A stretch of DNA of 64,000 bases, taken from contig NZ_JAUFQF010000004.1 of NCBI RefSeq assembly GCF_030409635.1, positions 2,948,241-3,012,240 of the forward strand, written 5' to 3'. The position numbers and the translations under genes were made by a program. The first letter of the stretch is position 1, and every line of letters starts with the position of its first letter. This stretch comes from Vibrio agarivorans. GTDB lineage: Bacteria; Pseudomonadota; Gammaproteobacteria; Enterobacterales; Vibrionaceae. Below, piece after piece: positions 18,299-28,766 of the stretch. The notes beneath the pieces were generated by a model that was given only the letters and a program-made list of their open reading frames with translations, had not been told where the DNA came from and made no database searches.

Positions 18299-18799
18299 AT
18301 GGAAATGACAAACGCTCAACGTTTGATCCTGTCGAACCAATACAAATTGATGATGAAAATGGACCCTGAGAACTCAGGTAAGTACCAACGTCTTCAAACG
18401 ATCGTGGAACGTGGCTACGAGCTACAAATGCGCGAGCTCAACAAAGATTTCGGTCGCCTAACAGAAGACGAGTGTCGTGAAATCATTGATATCATGGAAA
18501 TGTACCATGCGATGCAAGAGTCAAACAAAATGCTAGAAGAAAGTGAGCGTGCTGACGTAGACCAGCGCCGCCTACTGTTCTTGGGCTTTGATGCAGCAAC
18601 AGAAGCCCAGTGTGTGCACTATGTGCGCTTCTTGGTTGACTCTGAAGGTCTTTACCCTCAGTTCGACAAAGCCGATCACCATTTTAACTCACAGATGCCA
18701 ATGCTCGACAAATATCGCCGCATGCTTGCCACATGGCGCCACTGCCCACGTCAGTATCACCTATCGGCAGCAGAGTTCAAGCAAATCTTTAACGCTTAG
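18299..18799 (+). CDS. yfbU: YfbU family protein (UPF0304)
   Basis: Cytoplasmic, mostly helical protein of 166 residues with unknown biochemical role. The start at 18299 ([20 protein letters not shown]) matches the E. coli YfbU N-terminus as I recall it; AGAGG stands upstream. Conserved blocks [17 protein letters not shown] and [13 protein letters not shown] are intact, and the length is near the 164 residues of E. coli. The gene follows pflA by 62 bp and could be read from its promoter. It ends at a strong terminator (18833-18868). Confidence 0.93.
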   Translation: MEMTNAQRLILSNQYKLMMKMDPENSGKYQRLQTIVERGYELQMRELNKDFGRLTEDECREIIDIMEMYHAMQESNKMLEESERADVDQRRLLFLGFDAATEAQCVHYVRFLVDSEGLYPQFDKADHHFNSQMPMLDKYRRMLATWRHCPRQYHLSAAEFKQIFNA

Positions 18800-18832
18800 T
18801 CTCTACTGGCCTCAATAAGGTTATCTGATGCT

Positions 18833-18868
18833 AAAATGCCGTAAGACTCCAATCTTGCGGCATTTTTT
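18833..18868 (+). terminator. Terminator of yfbU
   Basis: AAAATGCCGTAAGA pairs imperfectly with TCTTGCGGCATTTT, followed by further T. Bidirectional use with the convergent OmpV-type gene is possible. Confidence 0.85.
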
Positions 18869-18896
18869 GTTTTATCTCATCCGGTTTTCACTTCAT

Positions 18897-19652
18897 CTAA
18901 AATGAATAGGTGATACCCAGCATCAAACTCGTTCCGTGTGTGGCATCGAGAATGGGACTCTCTTCTAAATCCCCTTCAAGGTTCGAGTATCGAATCGCCC
19001 CCATCACACGGATGCTTCGGGTTATGCCGTAGTAACCACTTGCCCCAATAAAGAAGTTACCATCATAACCTGGGTCAAACTCATTAAAACGCGTTCTCGC
19101 AGCTTCAGCCGCGCTCACTCCGTAGAGGTGCTGGTTGAGCTTTTCACTGTTATAGGCATAACCAATATTGGGAGTGAAGCCCCAACCTTGCCCACGGATA
19201 GGATAAGAATAAGAGGTTTGCGCGTAGAAGCCATCATGTCTGCCTGCAATATCAGCACCGGCACTCACTTCAAACATACCGTAGCGGCTTAGATACTGAT
19301 AGCTCGCTCCACCTAATACGGCTGATTTTCGCTTATCTAGCTTCTTGATATCAGGGTCACTGGAGTCATCGGGGTCTAAAGTTCGAGGGTCATATTGCAA
19401 GCGCAGCACGAAGTTATGCGGTGTGCCACGCGGAAAGATACGATAACCCGCTGAGAATCCACGCAGAAATAGGTGCTCACCTTCGTAGCCGATAATTGGG
19501 ATAACCGTACGATTAGAGTCGGTATCAATGTATACTTCCGGCGAATAAGATGCCCCGACCCCAACAGACCAAGGTGATGGTGCTGCGCTGGCACTTGCAC
19601 TGAACGCAAGCGCTGTTAAGAGCAGAACTTTGTTTTTAGAGTTATACAACAT
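18897..19652 (-). CDS. MipA/OmpV family outer-membrane protein
   Basis: Beta-barrel protein of 251 residues. A signal peptide with AxA site (ALAFSASASAAPSPW) is followed by alternating hydrophobic strands (SVGVGASYSPEVYIDTDSNR; TVIPIIGYEGEHLFLRG), as in MipA/OmpV scaffolding or osmosensitive porin-like proteins. It ends in Phe after an aromatic strand (LGITYSF), the outer-membrane assembly signal. The precise role in Vibrio is not known to me; OmpV family members have been linked to peptidoglycan enzymes (MipA) and osmotic response. It is transcribed alone and convergent with yfbU. Confidence 0.85.
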   Translation of the reverse strand: MLYNSKNKVLLLTALAFSASASAAPSPWSVGVGASYSPEVYIDTDSNRTVIPIIGYEGEHLFLRGFSAGYRIFPRGTPHNFVLRLQYDPRTLDPDDSSDPDIKKLDKRKSAVLGGASYQYLSRYGMFEVSAGADIAGRHDGFYAQTSYSYPIRGQGWGFTPNIGYAYNSEKLNQHLYGVSAAEAARTRFNEFDPGYDGNFFIGASGYYGITRSIRVMGAIRYSNLEGDLEESPILDATHGTSLMLGITYSF

Positions 19653-20158
19653 TTTCTCTCCATGAATTTAGCCAACTCATTTCACGGTATCGACTTCCTG
19701 TTTCGACTATCGCACCGTATTTGTGTAGTCCACAAGGGCTTAGCCAAGCTCTCTTAACGCTATGTTCTCCTTTTTACCGGGGTAAATGCAATATTTTTTC
19801 AACAATTCATGCACATAAGTTCTAAAAAAGTAAACAAAACCCGTGAGAGCGACTAGAAAAACGGTATTTATTGAACTAGCCCTCTATTTGTTCATTAAAT
19901 CCATAATTGTTAAGCAAAATTGCCAAACCATTACTAGGCTATAGATATACGTCTTGGACATTAAAAAGGTTCGATGGAGCAAGTGCGAAGCAAAACTCGT
20001 TACCAACTTTGTCGTAATTTTTAACAATAGAAGTCGGTCTTATTGATTAAAGGAACTGATATAGGCGAGGCCGACATCACGTATATAACATAAGAACGCG
20101 AGTGAATTGCCTAATGCAGTGAGATGGATTTGGGCAAAAGGAACAGAGGGGAATTGCC
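19653..20158. other. Intergenic region upstream of prkA
   Basis: No gene seen in 506 bp. It must hold the divergent promoters of the OmpV-type gene and the prkA operon. A -10-like GCTATAGAT lies near 19939-19947. In enterics the homologous operon uses sigma-S and NtrC/sigma-54; I looked for a GG-N10-GC pair and did not find a convincing one. Confidence 0.4.
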
Positions 20159-22093
20159 ATGAGTATTTTCGACCATTATCAATCTAGATATGAAGCGGCG
20201 AAGGATGAAGAACTATCCATTCAAGAGTTCTTGTCCCTATGTAAAGATGATAAAAGTGCCTATGCAAACGCGGCGGAGAGACTGCTGCTTGCGATTGGTG
20301 AACCTGAGATCATTGATACCGCTCAAGACCCACGATTAAGCCGTATTTTTTCAAACCGAGTCATTTCTCGCTACAAAGAGTTTGAAGATTTCTTCGGTAT
20401 GGAAGATGCGATTGAGCAAATTGTCTCGTATCTCAAACACGCTGCACAAGGGCTCGAAGAGCGTAAACAGATTCTCTACTTGCTCGGCCCTGTGGGTGGT
20501 GGTAAGTCTTCATTAGCAGAAAAACTCAAAGCACTGATGCAAAAAATGCCTATCTATGTGCTCTCGGCGAATGGTGAACGTAGTCCGGTCAACGACCATC
20601 CTTTCTGCCTATTTGATGTGACGGAAGACGGACAATTGCTGAAAGAAGAGTACGGCATTGAGAAACGCTATTTGCGCTCTATCATGTCACCTTGGGCCGC
20701 CAAACGTCTGCACGAATTTGGTGGTGATATCACCAAATTCAAGGTCGTAAAAGTACGTCCATCAATCTTAGACCAAGTCGCGATAGCGAAAACCGAACCT
20801 GGTGATGAGAACAACCAAGACATTTCATCACTGGTAGGTAAAGTCGACATCCGCCAGCTTGAGCATTTCTCTCAAGATGACCCTGATGCTTACAGTTATT
20901 CTGGTGCGCTATGTAAAGCAAACCAAGGCTTGATGGAGTTCGTTGAGATGTTTAAAGCGCCCATCAAGGTGCTACACCCACTTTTAACCGCGACTCAAGA
21001 AGGTAACTTTAACGGTACTGAAGGACTTTCTGCGTTGCCATTTGACGGCATGATCCTCGCTCACTCTAACGAATCTGAGTGGCAAACGTTCCGCAACAAC
21101 AAGAACAACGAGGCGTTCCTCGATCGTGTCTACATAGTGAAAGTCCCTTACTGTTTGCGTGTTTCTGAAGAAGTTAAAATTTACCAGAAGCTGCTAGACC
21201 ATTCAGAGCTTTCAAAAGCCCCTTGCTCGCCAAGCACCCTCGATTTACTGGCACAGTTTAGTATTTTGTCTCGCCTTAAAGAGCCAGAAAACTCGTCACT
21301 GTTCTCGAAAATGCGCGTTTATGATGGTGAAACCCTAAAAGACACCGACCCGAAAGCCAAGAGCTATCAAGAATATCGTGACTACGCTGGTGTAGATGAA
21401 GGTATGAACGGCCTTTCTACCCGTTTTGCCTTTAAGATCCTGTCTCGCGTATTCAACTTTGATCAAACGGAAGTTGCTGCTAACCCTGTCCACCTTTTCT
21501 ATGTGATTGAGCAGCAAATTGAGCGTGAGCAGTTCCCACAAGAGACCGCCGAGAAATACCTTGAGTTCTTGAAAGGGTATCTGGTTCCTCGCTACGTTGA
21601 GTTCATTGGCAAAGAGATTCAAACCGCTTACTTAGAATCTTACTCTGAGTACGGTCAAAATATCTTCGACCGCTACGTGACCTATGCTGACTTCTGGATT
21701 CAAGACCAAGAGTATCGTGACCCTGAGACGGGTCAGTTGTTCGACCGCTCTTCACTAAATAATGAGTTAGAGAAGATTGAGAAAACGGCAGGGATAAGCA
21801 ATCCGAAAGACTTCCGTAACGAGATCGTGAACTTTGTTCTTCGCGCTCGCGCAAGTAACAACGGTAAAAACCCGCTTTGGACAAGCTACGAGAAGCTGCG
21901 CACTGTCATCGAGAAGAAAATGTTCTCGAACACAGAAGAGCTGCTTCCAGTCATCTCGTTCAATGCGAAGACCTCTTCTGAAGATCAGAAGAAACATGAC
22001 GACTTTGTCGCTCGTATGATGGAAAAAGGTTATACAGAGAAACAAGTACGTCTACTTTCTGAGTGGTACTTGCGTGTTCGTAAGTCATCATAA
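20159..22093 (+). CDS. prkA: PrkA family serine protein kinase (YeaG)
   Basis: Product of 644 residues with an AAA-type ATPase domain (Walker A GPVGGGKSS at ~residue 110) followed by a C-terminal PrkA kinase-like region; E. coli YeaG has 644. In enterics YeaG acts in sustained nitrogen starvation and stationary phase; in Bacillus, PrkA affects sporulation. It is the first gene of a three-gene unit with yeaH (DUF444) and a SpoVR gene, a widely conserved trio. It has a long leader with an AGAGGGG ribosome site. The link to starvation survival in Vibrio is inferred. Confidence 0.95.
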   Translation: MSIFDHYQSRYEAAKDEELSIQEFLSLCKDDKSAYANAAERLLLAIGEPEIIDTAQDPRLSRIFSNRVISRYKEFEDFFGMEDAIEQIVSYLKHAAQGLEERKQILYLLGPVGGGKSSLAEKLKALMQKMPIYVLSANGERSPVNDHPFCLFDVTEDGQLLKEEYGIEKRYLRSIMSPWAAKRLHEFGGDITKFKVVKVRPSILDQVAIAKTEPGDENNQDISSLVGKVDIRQLEHFSQDDPDAYSYSGALCKANQGLMEFVEMFKAPIKVLHPLLTATQEGNFNGTEGLSALPFDGMILAHSNESEWQTFRNNKNNEAFLDRVYIVKVPYCLRVSEEVKIYQKLLDHSELSKAPCSPSTLDLLAQFSILSRLKEPENSSLFSKMRVYDGETLKDTDPKAKSYQEYRDYAGVDEGMNGLSTRFAFKILSRVFNFDQTEVAANPVHLFYVIEQQIEREQFPQETAEKYLEFLKGYLVPRYVEFIGKEIQTAYLESYSEYGQNIFDRYVTYADFWIQDQEYRDPETGQLFDRSSLNNELEKIEKTAGISNPKDFRNEIVNFVLRARASNNGKNPLWTSYEKLRTVIEKKMFSNTEELLPVISFNAKTSSEDQKKHDDFVARMMEKGYTEKQVRLLSEWYLRVRKSS

Positions 22094-22148
22094 TCGTGGT
22101 TAGTTTCCCCCTCACCCGACGGTGAGGGGATCGATTGAGGGGATGATT

Positions 22149-23420
22149 ATGGCGCAATTTATAGATAGACGATTGAACGGCAAGAACAAAAGTGCCGTTA
22201 ATCGTCAACGATTTCTCAAACGGCATAAAGCGCAGATCAAAGAGTCTGTCACTGATGCTGTCAGTCGTCGCTCTATCACCGATACAGAAACCGGTGAAGA
22301 TATAGCGATTCCATCAAAAGACATTCGTGAGCCCTCTTTCCATCAAGGACAAGGTGGCCTAAAAGAGCGAGTGCATCCAGGTAATGACCAATTTACTAAA
22401 GGGGACCAAATAGAGCGCCCCAAAGGTGGTCAAGGTGGAGGCGGCGCCGGTGAGGGTGACGCAAGCAAAGACGGTGAAGGCCAAGACGAGTTCGTCTTCC
22501 AGATATCAAAAGATGAATACCTTGATATATTGTTTGAAGATCTTGAACTGCCGAACCTAGAAAAAAACCAAGTAAATAAAATCACGGAATGGAAGACTCA
22601 CCGTGCGGGTTACCAAACCGCAGGTATGCCTTCTAACATCGCGATTGTACGTTCATTGCAACAATCACTTGCACGCAGAACAGCAATGACTGCAGGTAAA
22701 AAACGTTTAATCAATGAGCTCGAAGATGAATTGGAAGCTATTCAGAATCGCGAACCTGCGCAGTTAATCGAAGAGAAGCGCCTGAAAGAGGAGATCAAAG
22801 AGCTTAGAAACAAAATCGATAGAGTCCCGTTTATCGATACGTTTGATTTACGCTTTAAAAACTATGAGCGCCGACCGATTCCGTCCAGCCAAGCGGTCAT
22901 GTTCTGCCTAATGGACGTCTCTGGCTCTATGGACCAAGCGACTAAAGACATTGCTAAACGCTTCTACGTGCTCCTATACCTGTTCTTAAACCGCCGCTAT
23001 GAAAATGTGGAGGTGGTTTTTATTCGCCACCACACGCAAGCGAAAGAAGTGGATGAGCATGAGTTTTTCTACTCACAAGAAACTGGTGGCACCATCGTTT
23101 CCAGTGCTCTGAAACTGATGAAAGAAATCGTCGATGACAGATACCCTTCTTCTGAATGGAATATCTATGCTGCGCAAGCCTCAGATGGTGATAACTGGGC
23201 AGATGATTCACCGCGTTGTAAAGAGCTGCTAGTCAATAAGTTATTGCCGACTTGCCAGTACTACTCTTACATCGAAATTACTCGACGCTCTCACCAAACC
23301 CTGTGGCACGAGTATGAAAAAGTACAAAATGATTTTGCCAACTTCGCTATGAAGAATATCCGCTCAACCGATGATATTTTCCCTGTGTTCAGGGAGCTAT
23401 TCGCCAAGGAAGACGTCTAG
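22149..23420 (+). CDS. yeaH: YeaH/DUF444 family protein with VWA-like domain
   Basis: Product of 423 residues. I chose the ATG at 22149 ([20 protein letters not shown]), which matches E. coli YeaH and stands 6 bases from GAGGGG; earlier in-frame starts at 22122 and 22143 do not. A Gly-rich linker ([12 protein letters not shown]) occurs at ~95-110. The C-terminal half holds a MIDAS-type von Willebrand A motif ([10 protein letters not shown]), so a metal-dependent protein contact is expected. It works with the PrkA kinase encoded upstream. The spacer after prkA contains a short hairpin (CCCTCACC...GGTGAGGG, 22109-22128). Confidence 0.93.
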   Translation: MAQFIDRRLNGKNKSAVNRQRFLKRHKAQIKESVTDAVSRRSITDTETGEDIAIPSKDIREPSFHQGQGGLKERVHPGNDQFTKGDQIERPKGGQGGGGAGEGDASKDGEGQDEFVFQISKDEYLDILFEDLELPNLEKNQVNKITEWKTHRAGYQTAGMPSNIAIVRSLQQSLARRTAMTAGKKRLINELEDELEAIQNREPAQLIEEKRLKEEIKELRNKIDRVPFIDTFDLRFKNYERRPIPSSQAVMFCLMDVSGSMDQATKDIAKRFYVLLYLFLNRRYENVEVVFIRHHTQAKEVDEHEFFYSQETGGTIVSSALKLMKEIVDDRYPSSEWNIYAAQASDGDNWADDSPRCKELLVNKLLPTCQYYSYIEITRRSHQTLWHEYEKVQNDFANFAMKNIRSTDDIFPVFRELFAKEDV

Positions 23421-23429
23421 GAGGACAGC

Positions 23430-24968
23430 ATGATAGAAGATAAAGTCGCCCAATCGACACGCATGCTACCCGATGGTCCAGACTGGACTTTCGATCTGCT
23501 CGAACGCTATCACCAAGAGATCAAGCGTGTCGCGCAACACTATCGACTCGATACGTACCCGAATCAAATTGAGGTCATTACCTCGGAACAGATGATGGAT
23601 GCCTATTCAAGTATCGGTATGCCAATCAACTATAACCATTGGTCGTTTGGTAAAAAGTTCATACAAACCGAGCAAGGCTATAAACACGGCCAAATGGGCC
23701 TAGCCTACGAGATCGTGATCAACTCCGATCCATGTATCGCTTATTTGATGGAAGAGAATACGGTCACGATGCAGGCGCTCGTAATGGCTCACGCCTGCTA
23801 TGGCCACAACTCATTCTTTAAGGGAAACTATCTGTTCCAAACCTGGACAGACGCCAGTTCAATTATTGACTACCTGCTGTTTGCAAAAAAATATATTGCT
23901 GACTGTGAAGAAAAGTATGGTGTGTCAGAGGTTGAACTGCTCATCGACTCGTGTCATGCGCTGATGAACTACGGCGTCGATCGCTATAAACGCCCTGAAA
24001 AAATCTCTATTGCTGAAGAGAAAATGCGCCAAGAGGAACGCGAAGCTTACCTTCAATCACTTGTTAATGACCTGTGGCGAACCGTACCTAAGAACAAAGA
24101 GAAGGAAGAAGAGGTAGAGAAAATACGCTTCCCTTCAGAGCCGCAAGAAAACATTCTGTACTTTATCGAGAAAAATGCGCCGCTATTGGAGCCTTGGCAG
24201 CGTGAAATCGTGCGTATCGTGCGTAAAGTCAGTCAATACTTCTACCCTCAAAAACAGACCCAAGTAATGAACGAGGGCTGGGCAACATTCTGGCACTACA
24301 CTATCTTGAATCACCTCTATGATGAAGGCGTCGTGAGCGATCGTTTCATTTTGGAATTTCTCCATAGCCATACTGGGGTGGTCGCACAACCGGCCTACAA
24401 TAGCCCTTATTACAGCGGTATTAACCCGTACGCGCTTGGCTTTGCCATGTTTAAAGATATCAAGCGTATCTGTGAAGAGCCAACTGACGAAGATAGAGAG
24501 TGGTTCCCTGATCTCGTTGACACAGATTGGTTAGATGCGGTGCACTTTGCCATGCACAACTTCAAAGATGAAAGCTTCATAAGCCAGTACTTGTCCCCTC
24601 ACCTTATTCGTGAGTTCAAGCTGTTTTCAATTTTGGATGATGATCGACGTAACTTTATTGAAGTCAGTGCCATTCATGACGAAATGGGTTATCGCGAAAT
24701 ACGTGAAAAGCTCGCTGCACAATACAACCTGAGTAACCTTGAGCCAAACATTCAGATCTACAACGTGGATGTGAGAGGCGATCGCTCCTTAACATTGCAA
24801 CATGTGCCTCATAACCGCGTTCCACTTGATAAAGGACACGATGAGGTCTTAAAGCATCTTTACCGATTGTGGGGTTTTGATGTGATATTGGAAGAAGTGA
24901 AAGACACGGGTAGAAGAGAAATTTTAGCTACCTGTCCGCAGCGGCATGACTATGGCGCAAAAATTTAG
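23430..24968 (+). CDS. SpoVR family protein (YcgB)
   Basis: Product of 512 residues of the SpoVR/YcgB family (E. coli YcgB 510). Conserved stretches with His and Glu (MAHACYGHNSFFKGNYLF; MNEGWATFWHYTI; SPYYSGINPYALGF) are intact and suggest a metal or cofactor site, though no reaction is established. It begins 9 bp after yeaH with a strong GGAGGACAGC ribosome site, so it is in the same operon. In Bacillus, SpoVR affects cortex formation; in non-sporulating bacteria a starvation role with PrkA/YeaH is inferred. Confidence 0.93.
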   Translation: MIEDKVAQSTRMLPDGPDWTFDLLERYHQEIKRVAQHYRLDTYPNQIEVITSEQMMDAYSSIGMPINYNHWSFGKKFIQTEQGYKHGQMGLAYEIVINSDPCIAYLMEENTVTMQALVMAHACYGHNSFFKGNYLFQTWTDASSIIDYLLFAKKYIADCEEKYGVSEVELLIDSCHALMNYGVDRYKRPEKISIAEEKMRQEEREAYLQSLVNDLWRTVPKNKEKEEEVEKIRFPSEPQENILYFIEKNAPLLEPWQREIVRIVRKVSQYFYPQKQTQVMNEGWATFWHYTILNHLYDEGVVSDRFILEFLHSHTGVVAQPAYNSPYYSGINPYALGFAMFKDIKRICEEPTDEDREWFPDLVDTDWLDAVHFAMHNFKDESFISQYLSPHLIREFKLFSILDDDRRNFIEVSAIHDEMGYREIREKLAAQYNLSNLEPNIQIYNVDVRGDRSLTLQHVPHNRVPLDKGHDEVLKHLYRLWGFDVILEEVKDTGRREILATCPQRHDYGAKI

Positions 24969-24997
24969 TTGTCTCTTATGGTCCTCCTTAAAATAAC

Positions 24998-25023
24998 AAA
25001 GCCCCAATAACTACTGGGGCTTT
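24998..25023. terminator. Bidirectional terminator between spoVR and kdsB
   Basis: AAAGCCCC and GGGGCTTT arms with an AATAACTACT loop, T-rich on both sides; it separates convergent operons. Confidence 0.8.
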
Positions 25024-25048
25024 GCTTTATTTACCTGTTTGTCAGACA

Positions 25049-25798
25049 CTATTGGCTCAATATAGCGCGAACTTTCTCAAGGTCTTCTGGTGTATCGACC
25101 CCAGCTTCAGGAGCTTCTTTAGCAAGTTCTACATGAATACGCTCGCCATACCAAAGCACTCGCAATTGCTCTAGACACTCGATTTGTTCTAGCTGAGACG
25201 GCGCCCAACCGACATAGGTGTTAATAAAACCTGCACGATAGGCGTAGATGCCAATGTGACGCATCAAAGGCTGCTGTAACCCGCCCTCTTGTTTCGCAAA
25301 ATGGTCTCTGTCCCAAGGGATAGTAGCTCGGCTAAAGTACAGTGCATACCCATTGGCGTCCGTCACAACTTTAACGGCGTTGGGATTAAACGCTTCTTCT
25401 TCGTCTTCAATCGCCACACCCAGTGTCGCCATCGGTGCTTGTGATTGGGCAAGATTATCGGCCACTTGGCGAATGATCACTGGTGGAATAAGTGGCTCGT
25501 CACCCTGCACGTTAACGATGATCTCATCATCAGCAATATTGAGCTGTTCAATTACTTCTGCTAGACGCTCTGTACCAGATTGGTGATCTGGAGAGGTCAT
25601 ACAAACTTGCCCGCCAAAACTCTTAACGACCTGCTCGATGCGCTGGTCATCCGTTGCCACAATCACCCGTGACGCCCCAGACTGCATTGCCTTTTCATAC
25701 ACCCACTGCACCATAGGCTTACCTGCAATATCCGCCAAAGGCTTGGCAGGCAGACGACTTGACTGATAACGAGCAGGAATAACAACGGTAAAAGCCAT
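25049..25798 (-). CDS. kdsB: 3-deoxy-manno-octulosonate cytidylyltransferase
   Basis: CMP-Kdo synthetase, activating Kdo for lipopolysaccharide inner core. It has 249 residues (E. coli 248). The nucleotide site [17 protein letters not shown] and the VQGDEPLI metal/sugar motif are intact. The start overlaps the ycaR stop as TAATG, and the gene ends the minus-strand lipid A/Kdo operon. Cytoplasmic. Confidence 0.97.
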   Translation of the reverse strand: MAFTVVIPARYQSSRLPAKPLADIAGKPMVQWVYEKAMQSGASRVIVATDDQRIEQVVKSFGGQVCMTSPDHQSGTERLAEVIEQLNIADDEIIVNVQGDEPLIPPVIIRQVADNLAQSQAPMATLGVAIEDEEEAFNPNAVKVVTDANGYALYFSRATIPWDRDHFAKQEGGLQQPLMRHIGIYAYRAGFINTYVGWAPSQLEQIECLEQLRVLWYGERIHVELAKEAPEAGVDTPEDLEKVRAILSQ

Positions 25799-25980
25799 TA
25801 CTCGTTGCCCTCTTCCATTGACATTGAACGAGCTTCAGTTTCAAGAAGCACAGGAATGCCCTCTTTAATTGCGTAAGCTAAACGATCGAACTTACAGATA
25901 AGCTCTTGTTGGTCTTTGTCATAAGTCAGCTTACCTTTGCATACAGGGCATGCCACAATCTCAAGCAAACGGTGATCCAT
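25798..25980 (-). CDS. ycaR: Trm112-like small protein YcaR (UPF0434)
   Basis: Product of 60 residues of the Trm112/UPF0434 family. A CPVC motif ([12 protein letters not shown]) forms half of a potential zinc site, though the second pair is reduced to one Cys (LICKFD). It overlaps lpxK by 20 bp and kdsB by 1 bp, indicating translational coupling. The conserved position between lpxK and kdsB is known in many gammaproteobacteria; its biochemical role is not established. Confidence 0.93.
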   Translation of the reverse strand: MDHRLLEIVACPVCKGKLTYDKDQQELICKFDRLAYAIKEGIPVLLETEARSMSMEEGNE

Positions 25981-26968
25981 ACTGTTCTTTAACCTCTTTA
26001 ATTCGTTCTAGAATGCGCTGGGCATCTTTTTCGGGTAGCTCCGCTGAGACAGGGAGATACCACCAATTCTGTTGGGCAAAGTCGCCGCATTTTACGGCGT
26101 CTTTTTCTGTCATGATGACATTGTCACCTTGCTGCGCAAGGTCATTGAGTTTTAGTTTGTCATACGCCTGATGGTCGGCAAAGCCTTGCGTTGCCACCAC
26201 GTTTGCTCCTAGCGTTTCTAGTGTCCTGAAAAAGCGCGGAGGGTGGCCAATGCCCGCAAAGGCAACCAGATTTGTCAGGGTATCGACGGAGGCTTTTTGC
26301 CCGGTGACTAAGTTCACTGCAAGCGCTGGCTCTAACGACATCGCAATTTCGTTATGCTGCGGTTCGCCGCCGTTGTTAATAATGAAGTCAACGCTGTCTA
26401 AACGCTGCAACGACTCTCGCAGTGGCCCCATCGGCATCAAAGACTGATTACCAAAGCGGCGCTTTCCGTCCACGACTACAAACTCTATATCGCGTTGTAG
26501 AGCATAGTGCTGTAAGCCATCATCAGTTATGACGATATCAATGCCCTGTGGCAGGAGCGCCTTTACTGCCTGACTTCTTACTGGATCAACGGCAACAGGC
26601 ACGCCAGTACGCTTAGCAATCAGTTTTGGCTCGTCACCACACATCTCTGCCGGCGTCTCTATGTTGACTAACAGCGGATACTGCCCCGCTTTGCCGCCAT
26701 AGCCGCGCGACACGACACCCGGCTTAAAGCCCAGTGCTTGCAGCTGTTCCACGAGCCAAATTACGACAGGCGTTTTACCATTACCGCCCACCGTGATATT
26801 ACCCACCACCACGACGGGTACAGGTGCGCGGTAACTCTCTTTTTCGCCGCTCTCGAAGGCTTTTCTGCGTGTTTCGCTGATAGATTTGAACAACATGCTT
26901 AAAGGCCAGAGTAGTGGCTTTAAGAATGTTGCTAACGTACTTGGTTGATACCAAATGCGCTCTATCAC
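25961..26968 (-). CDS. lpxK: Tetraacyldisaccharide 4'-kinase
   Basis: Membrane-associated kinase phosphorylating the 4' position of the lipid A precursor to give lipid IVA. It has 335 residues. The Walker A motif [12 protein letters not shown] and the catalytic ITDDGLQHY region are clear, with an N-terminal hydrophobic anchor ([13 protein letters not shown]). The start overlaps the msbA stop by 4 bp (ATGA). It lies between msbA and ycaR, the normal order. Confidence 0.97.
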   Translation of the reverse strand: MIERIWYQPSTLATFLKPLLWPLSMLFKSISETRRKAFESGEKESYRAPVPVVVVGNITVGGNGKTPVVIWLVEQLQALGFKPGVVSRGYGGKAGQYPLLVNIETPAEMCGDEPKLIAKRTGVPVAVDPVRSQAVKALLPQGIDIVITDDGLQHYALQRDIEFVVVDGKRRFGNQSLMPMGPLRESLQRLDSVDFIINNGGEPQHNEIAMSLEPALAVNLVTGQKASVDTLTNLVAFAGIGHPPRFFRTLETLGANVVATQGFADHQAYDKLKLNDLAQQGDNVIMTEKDAVKCGDFAQQNWWYLPVSAELPEKDAQRILERIKEVKEQYGSPFA

Positions 26969-28731
26969 TGCTGCTCACCAAATTGGATTTTGTGTAGCTG
27001 CGCATACGCACCTTGCTGATCGATCAGTTCAGCGTGTGAACCGCGCTCAACCACTTCACCTTCATCAATAACCAAGATCTCGTCGGCTTTCTCGATAGTT
27101 GATAGACGGTGAGCAATCACCAATACCGTTTTGTCTTTTTGTAGCTCATCTAGCGCCATTTGAATCGCACGTTCGGATTCTGTATCTAGCGCTGACGTTG
27201 CCTCATCAAGAATCAACACAGGTGCATCACGCAACAAGGCGCGCGCAATGGCGATACGTTGGCGCTGACCGCCAGAAAGGCTCGCACCGTTCTCGCCAAT
27301 CATGCTATCAAGACCCTCATCAAGGCCTTCGATAAAGTCCATTGCATAGGCTAGGCGTGCCGCTTCTTCAATCTGCTCACGAGTGTAAGACTCATCGGCA
27401 GCGTAAGCGATGTTGTTAGCGATGGTATCGTTAAACAAATGTACGTTTTGAGAAACCAATGCAAAATGCTCACGCAGGTTTTTCAGCTCGTAGTCACGGA
27501 TGTCATAACCGTCGAGCTTAATTGAACCCGAATCGACATCGTAGAAACGGTTGAACAGGTTAGCAATAGTACTCTTACCTGAACCAGAACGCCCCACTAG
27601 GGCAACGGTTTTGCCTTTTGGTAAATCGAAAGAAACACTCTTCAAGGCAGGTGTTTCTTTGCCACTGTATGTGAACGTTACATCTTCTACAGAGACATCG
27701 CCTTTCACGCGTTCAGCAGTATGCTTACCGGTATTTTTTTCGGTCTCTAGATCCATCAAACCAAATAGAGTCTGACAGGCTGCCATACCACGTTGGAATT
27801 GCCCTGCGACGTTCGTTAAGCCCTTAAGTGGACGCATCATGCCAAACATGGCTGAGAATACTACGGTGAATGTACCCGGTGTCAGTTCGTTACGAATGCT
27901 GTCAAAGCTCGCCAGGAATAAGACTGTAACAATGGCAATCGAAGCAATCATCTGAATAATTGGGTTAGCGAGCCCCTGAACCACCACAAGCTTCATGGTT
28001 TGTTGACGCATACGGTTGCTCACGCCATCAAAGCGCTCCGATTCAACATCTTGACCACCATAGCTGATCACCACTTTATGACCTTTAAGCATCTGTTCAG
28101 CCGAAGATGTCACATGGCCCATCGCGGTCTGCATATTTTTAGAGATCTTTCTAAAACGACGAGAAATAACCCCGATTCCCCACGCAACAATTGGCGCCAC
28201 TAAAAATAGCACCAATGAAAGCTTCCAGCTGTTCCAGAACATCAGCACCATCAGGCCGATCAAACTGGCGCCTTCACGTACGATATTGACTAAAGCGCCA
28301 CTGGTTGCATTGGCAACCTGTTCAGAATCGTAGGTAATTCGTGATAGCAATCCACCTGTCGATTCTTTATCAAAGAAGCTCACTGGCATATGCATAAATT
28401 GACGGAAGATGCCGCGACGCATCTGCATAACCACATTGCCAGAGACCCAACTCAAGCAATAGGTTGATACAAAACCACTTAGGCCACGAATGAATATCAT
28501 GCCAAAGATAATAAGGGGTAAGGTTCGCAAGAACTGCGAATCAGCATCACCAAAGCCTTCATCAAGTAGAGGCTTTAGCAAAGAAATCATATAAGTATCA
28601 GCAATCGCATTGATGACTAATGCAATCACTGCAACAACCAGGCCTTTTTTGTATTTTCGAATATAGGTCCACAACCGTTTAAAGGTGTTCCACGTCTTCT
28701 CATCTTGATCGACTGAGTTTTCTACAGACAT
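26965..28731 (-). CDS. msbA: Lipid A export ATP-binding/permease protein MsbA
   Basis: Homodimeric ABC exporter flipping lipid A-core across the inner membrane; 588 residues (E. coli 582). Six membrane helices in the N-terminal half, then the nucleotide-binding domain: Walker [10 protein letters not shown] (~380-388), signature LSGGQRQR (~483), Walker [13 protein letters not shown]. It is probably the first gene of the msbA-lpxK-ycaR-kdsB unit; comEC ends 35 bp upstream on the same strand and may read through. Confidence 0.97.
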   Translation of the reverse strand: MSVENSVDQDEKTWNTFKRLWTYIRKYKKGLVVAVIALVINAIADTYMISLLKPLLDEGFGDADSQFLRTLPLIIFGMIFIRGLSGFVSTYCLSWVSGNVVMQMRRGIFRQFMHMPVSFFDKESTGGLLSRITYDSEQVANATSGALVNIVREGASLIGLMVLMFWNSWKLSLVLFLVAPIVAWGIGVISRRFRKISKNMQTAMGHVTSSAEQMLKGHKVVISYGGQDVESERFDGVSNRMRQQTMKLVVVQGLANPIIQMIASIAIVTVLFLASFDSIRNELTPGTFTVVFSAMFGMMRPLKGLTNVAGQFQRGMAACQTLFGLMDLETEKNTGKHTAERVKGDVSVEDVTFTYSGKETPALKSVSFDLPKGKTVALVGRSGSGKSTIANLFNRFYDVDSGSIKLDGYDIRDYELKNLREHFALVSQNVHLFNDTIANNIAYAADESYTREQIEEAARLAYAMDFIEGLDEGLDSMIGENGASLSGGQRQRIAIARALLRDAPVLILDEATSALDTESERAIQMALDELQKDKTVLVIAHRLSTIEKADEILVIDEGEVVERGSHAELIDQQGAYAQLHKIQFGEQQ

Positions 28732-28766
28732 ATATAGTTTTCTTATTTTTACGATAGTTAAGGGCG

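Noticed and set aside
19653..20158. Sigma-54 promoter for the prkA operon
   Set aside because: The only candidate (TTGGCAATTTTGC on the minus strand near 19915-19927) has 7 instead of 10 bases between GG and GC and faces the wrong way.
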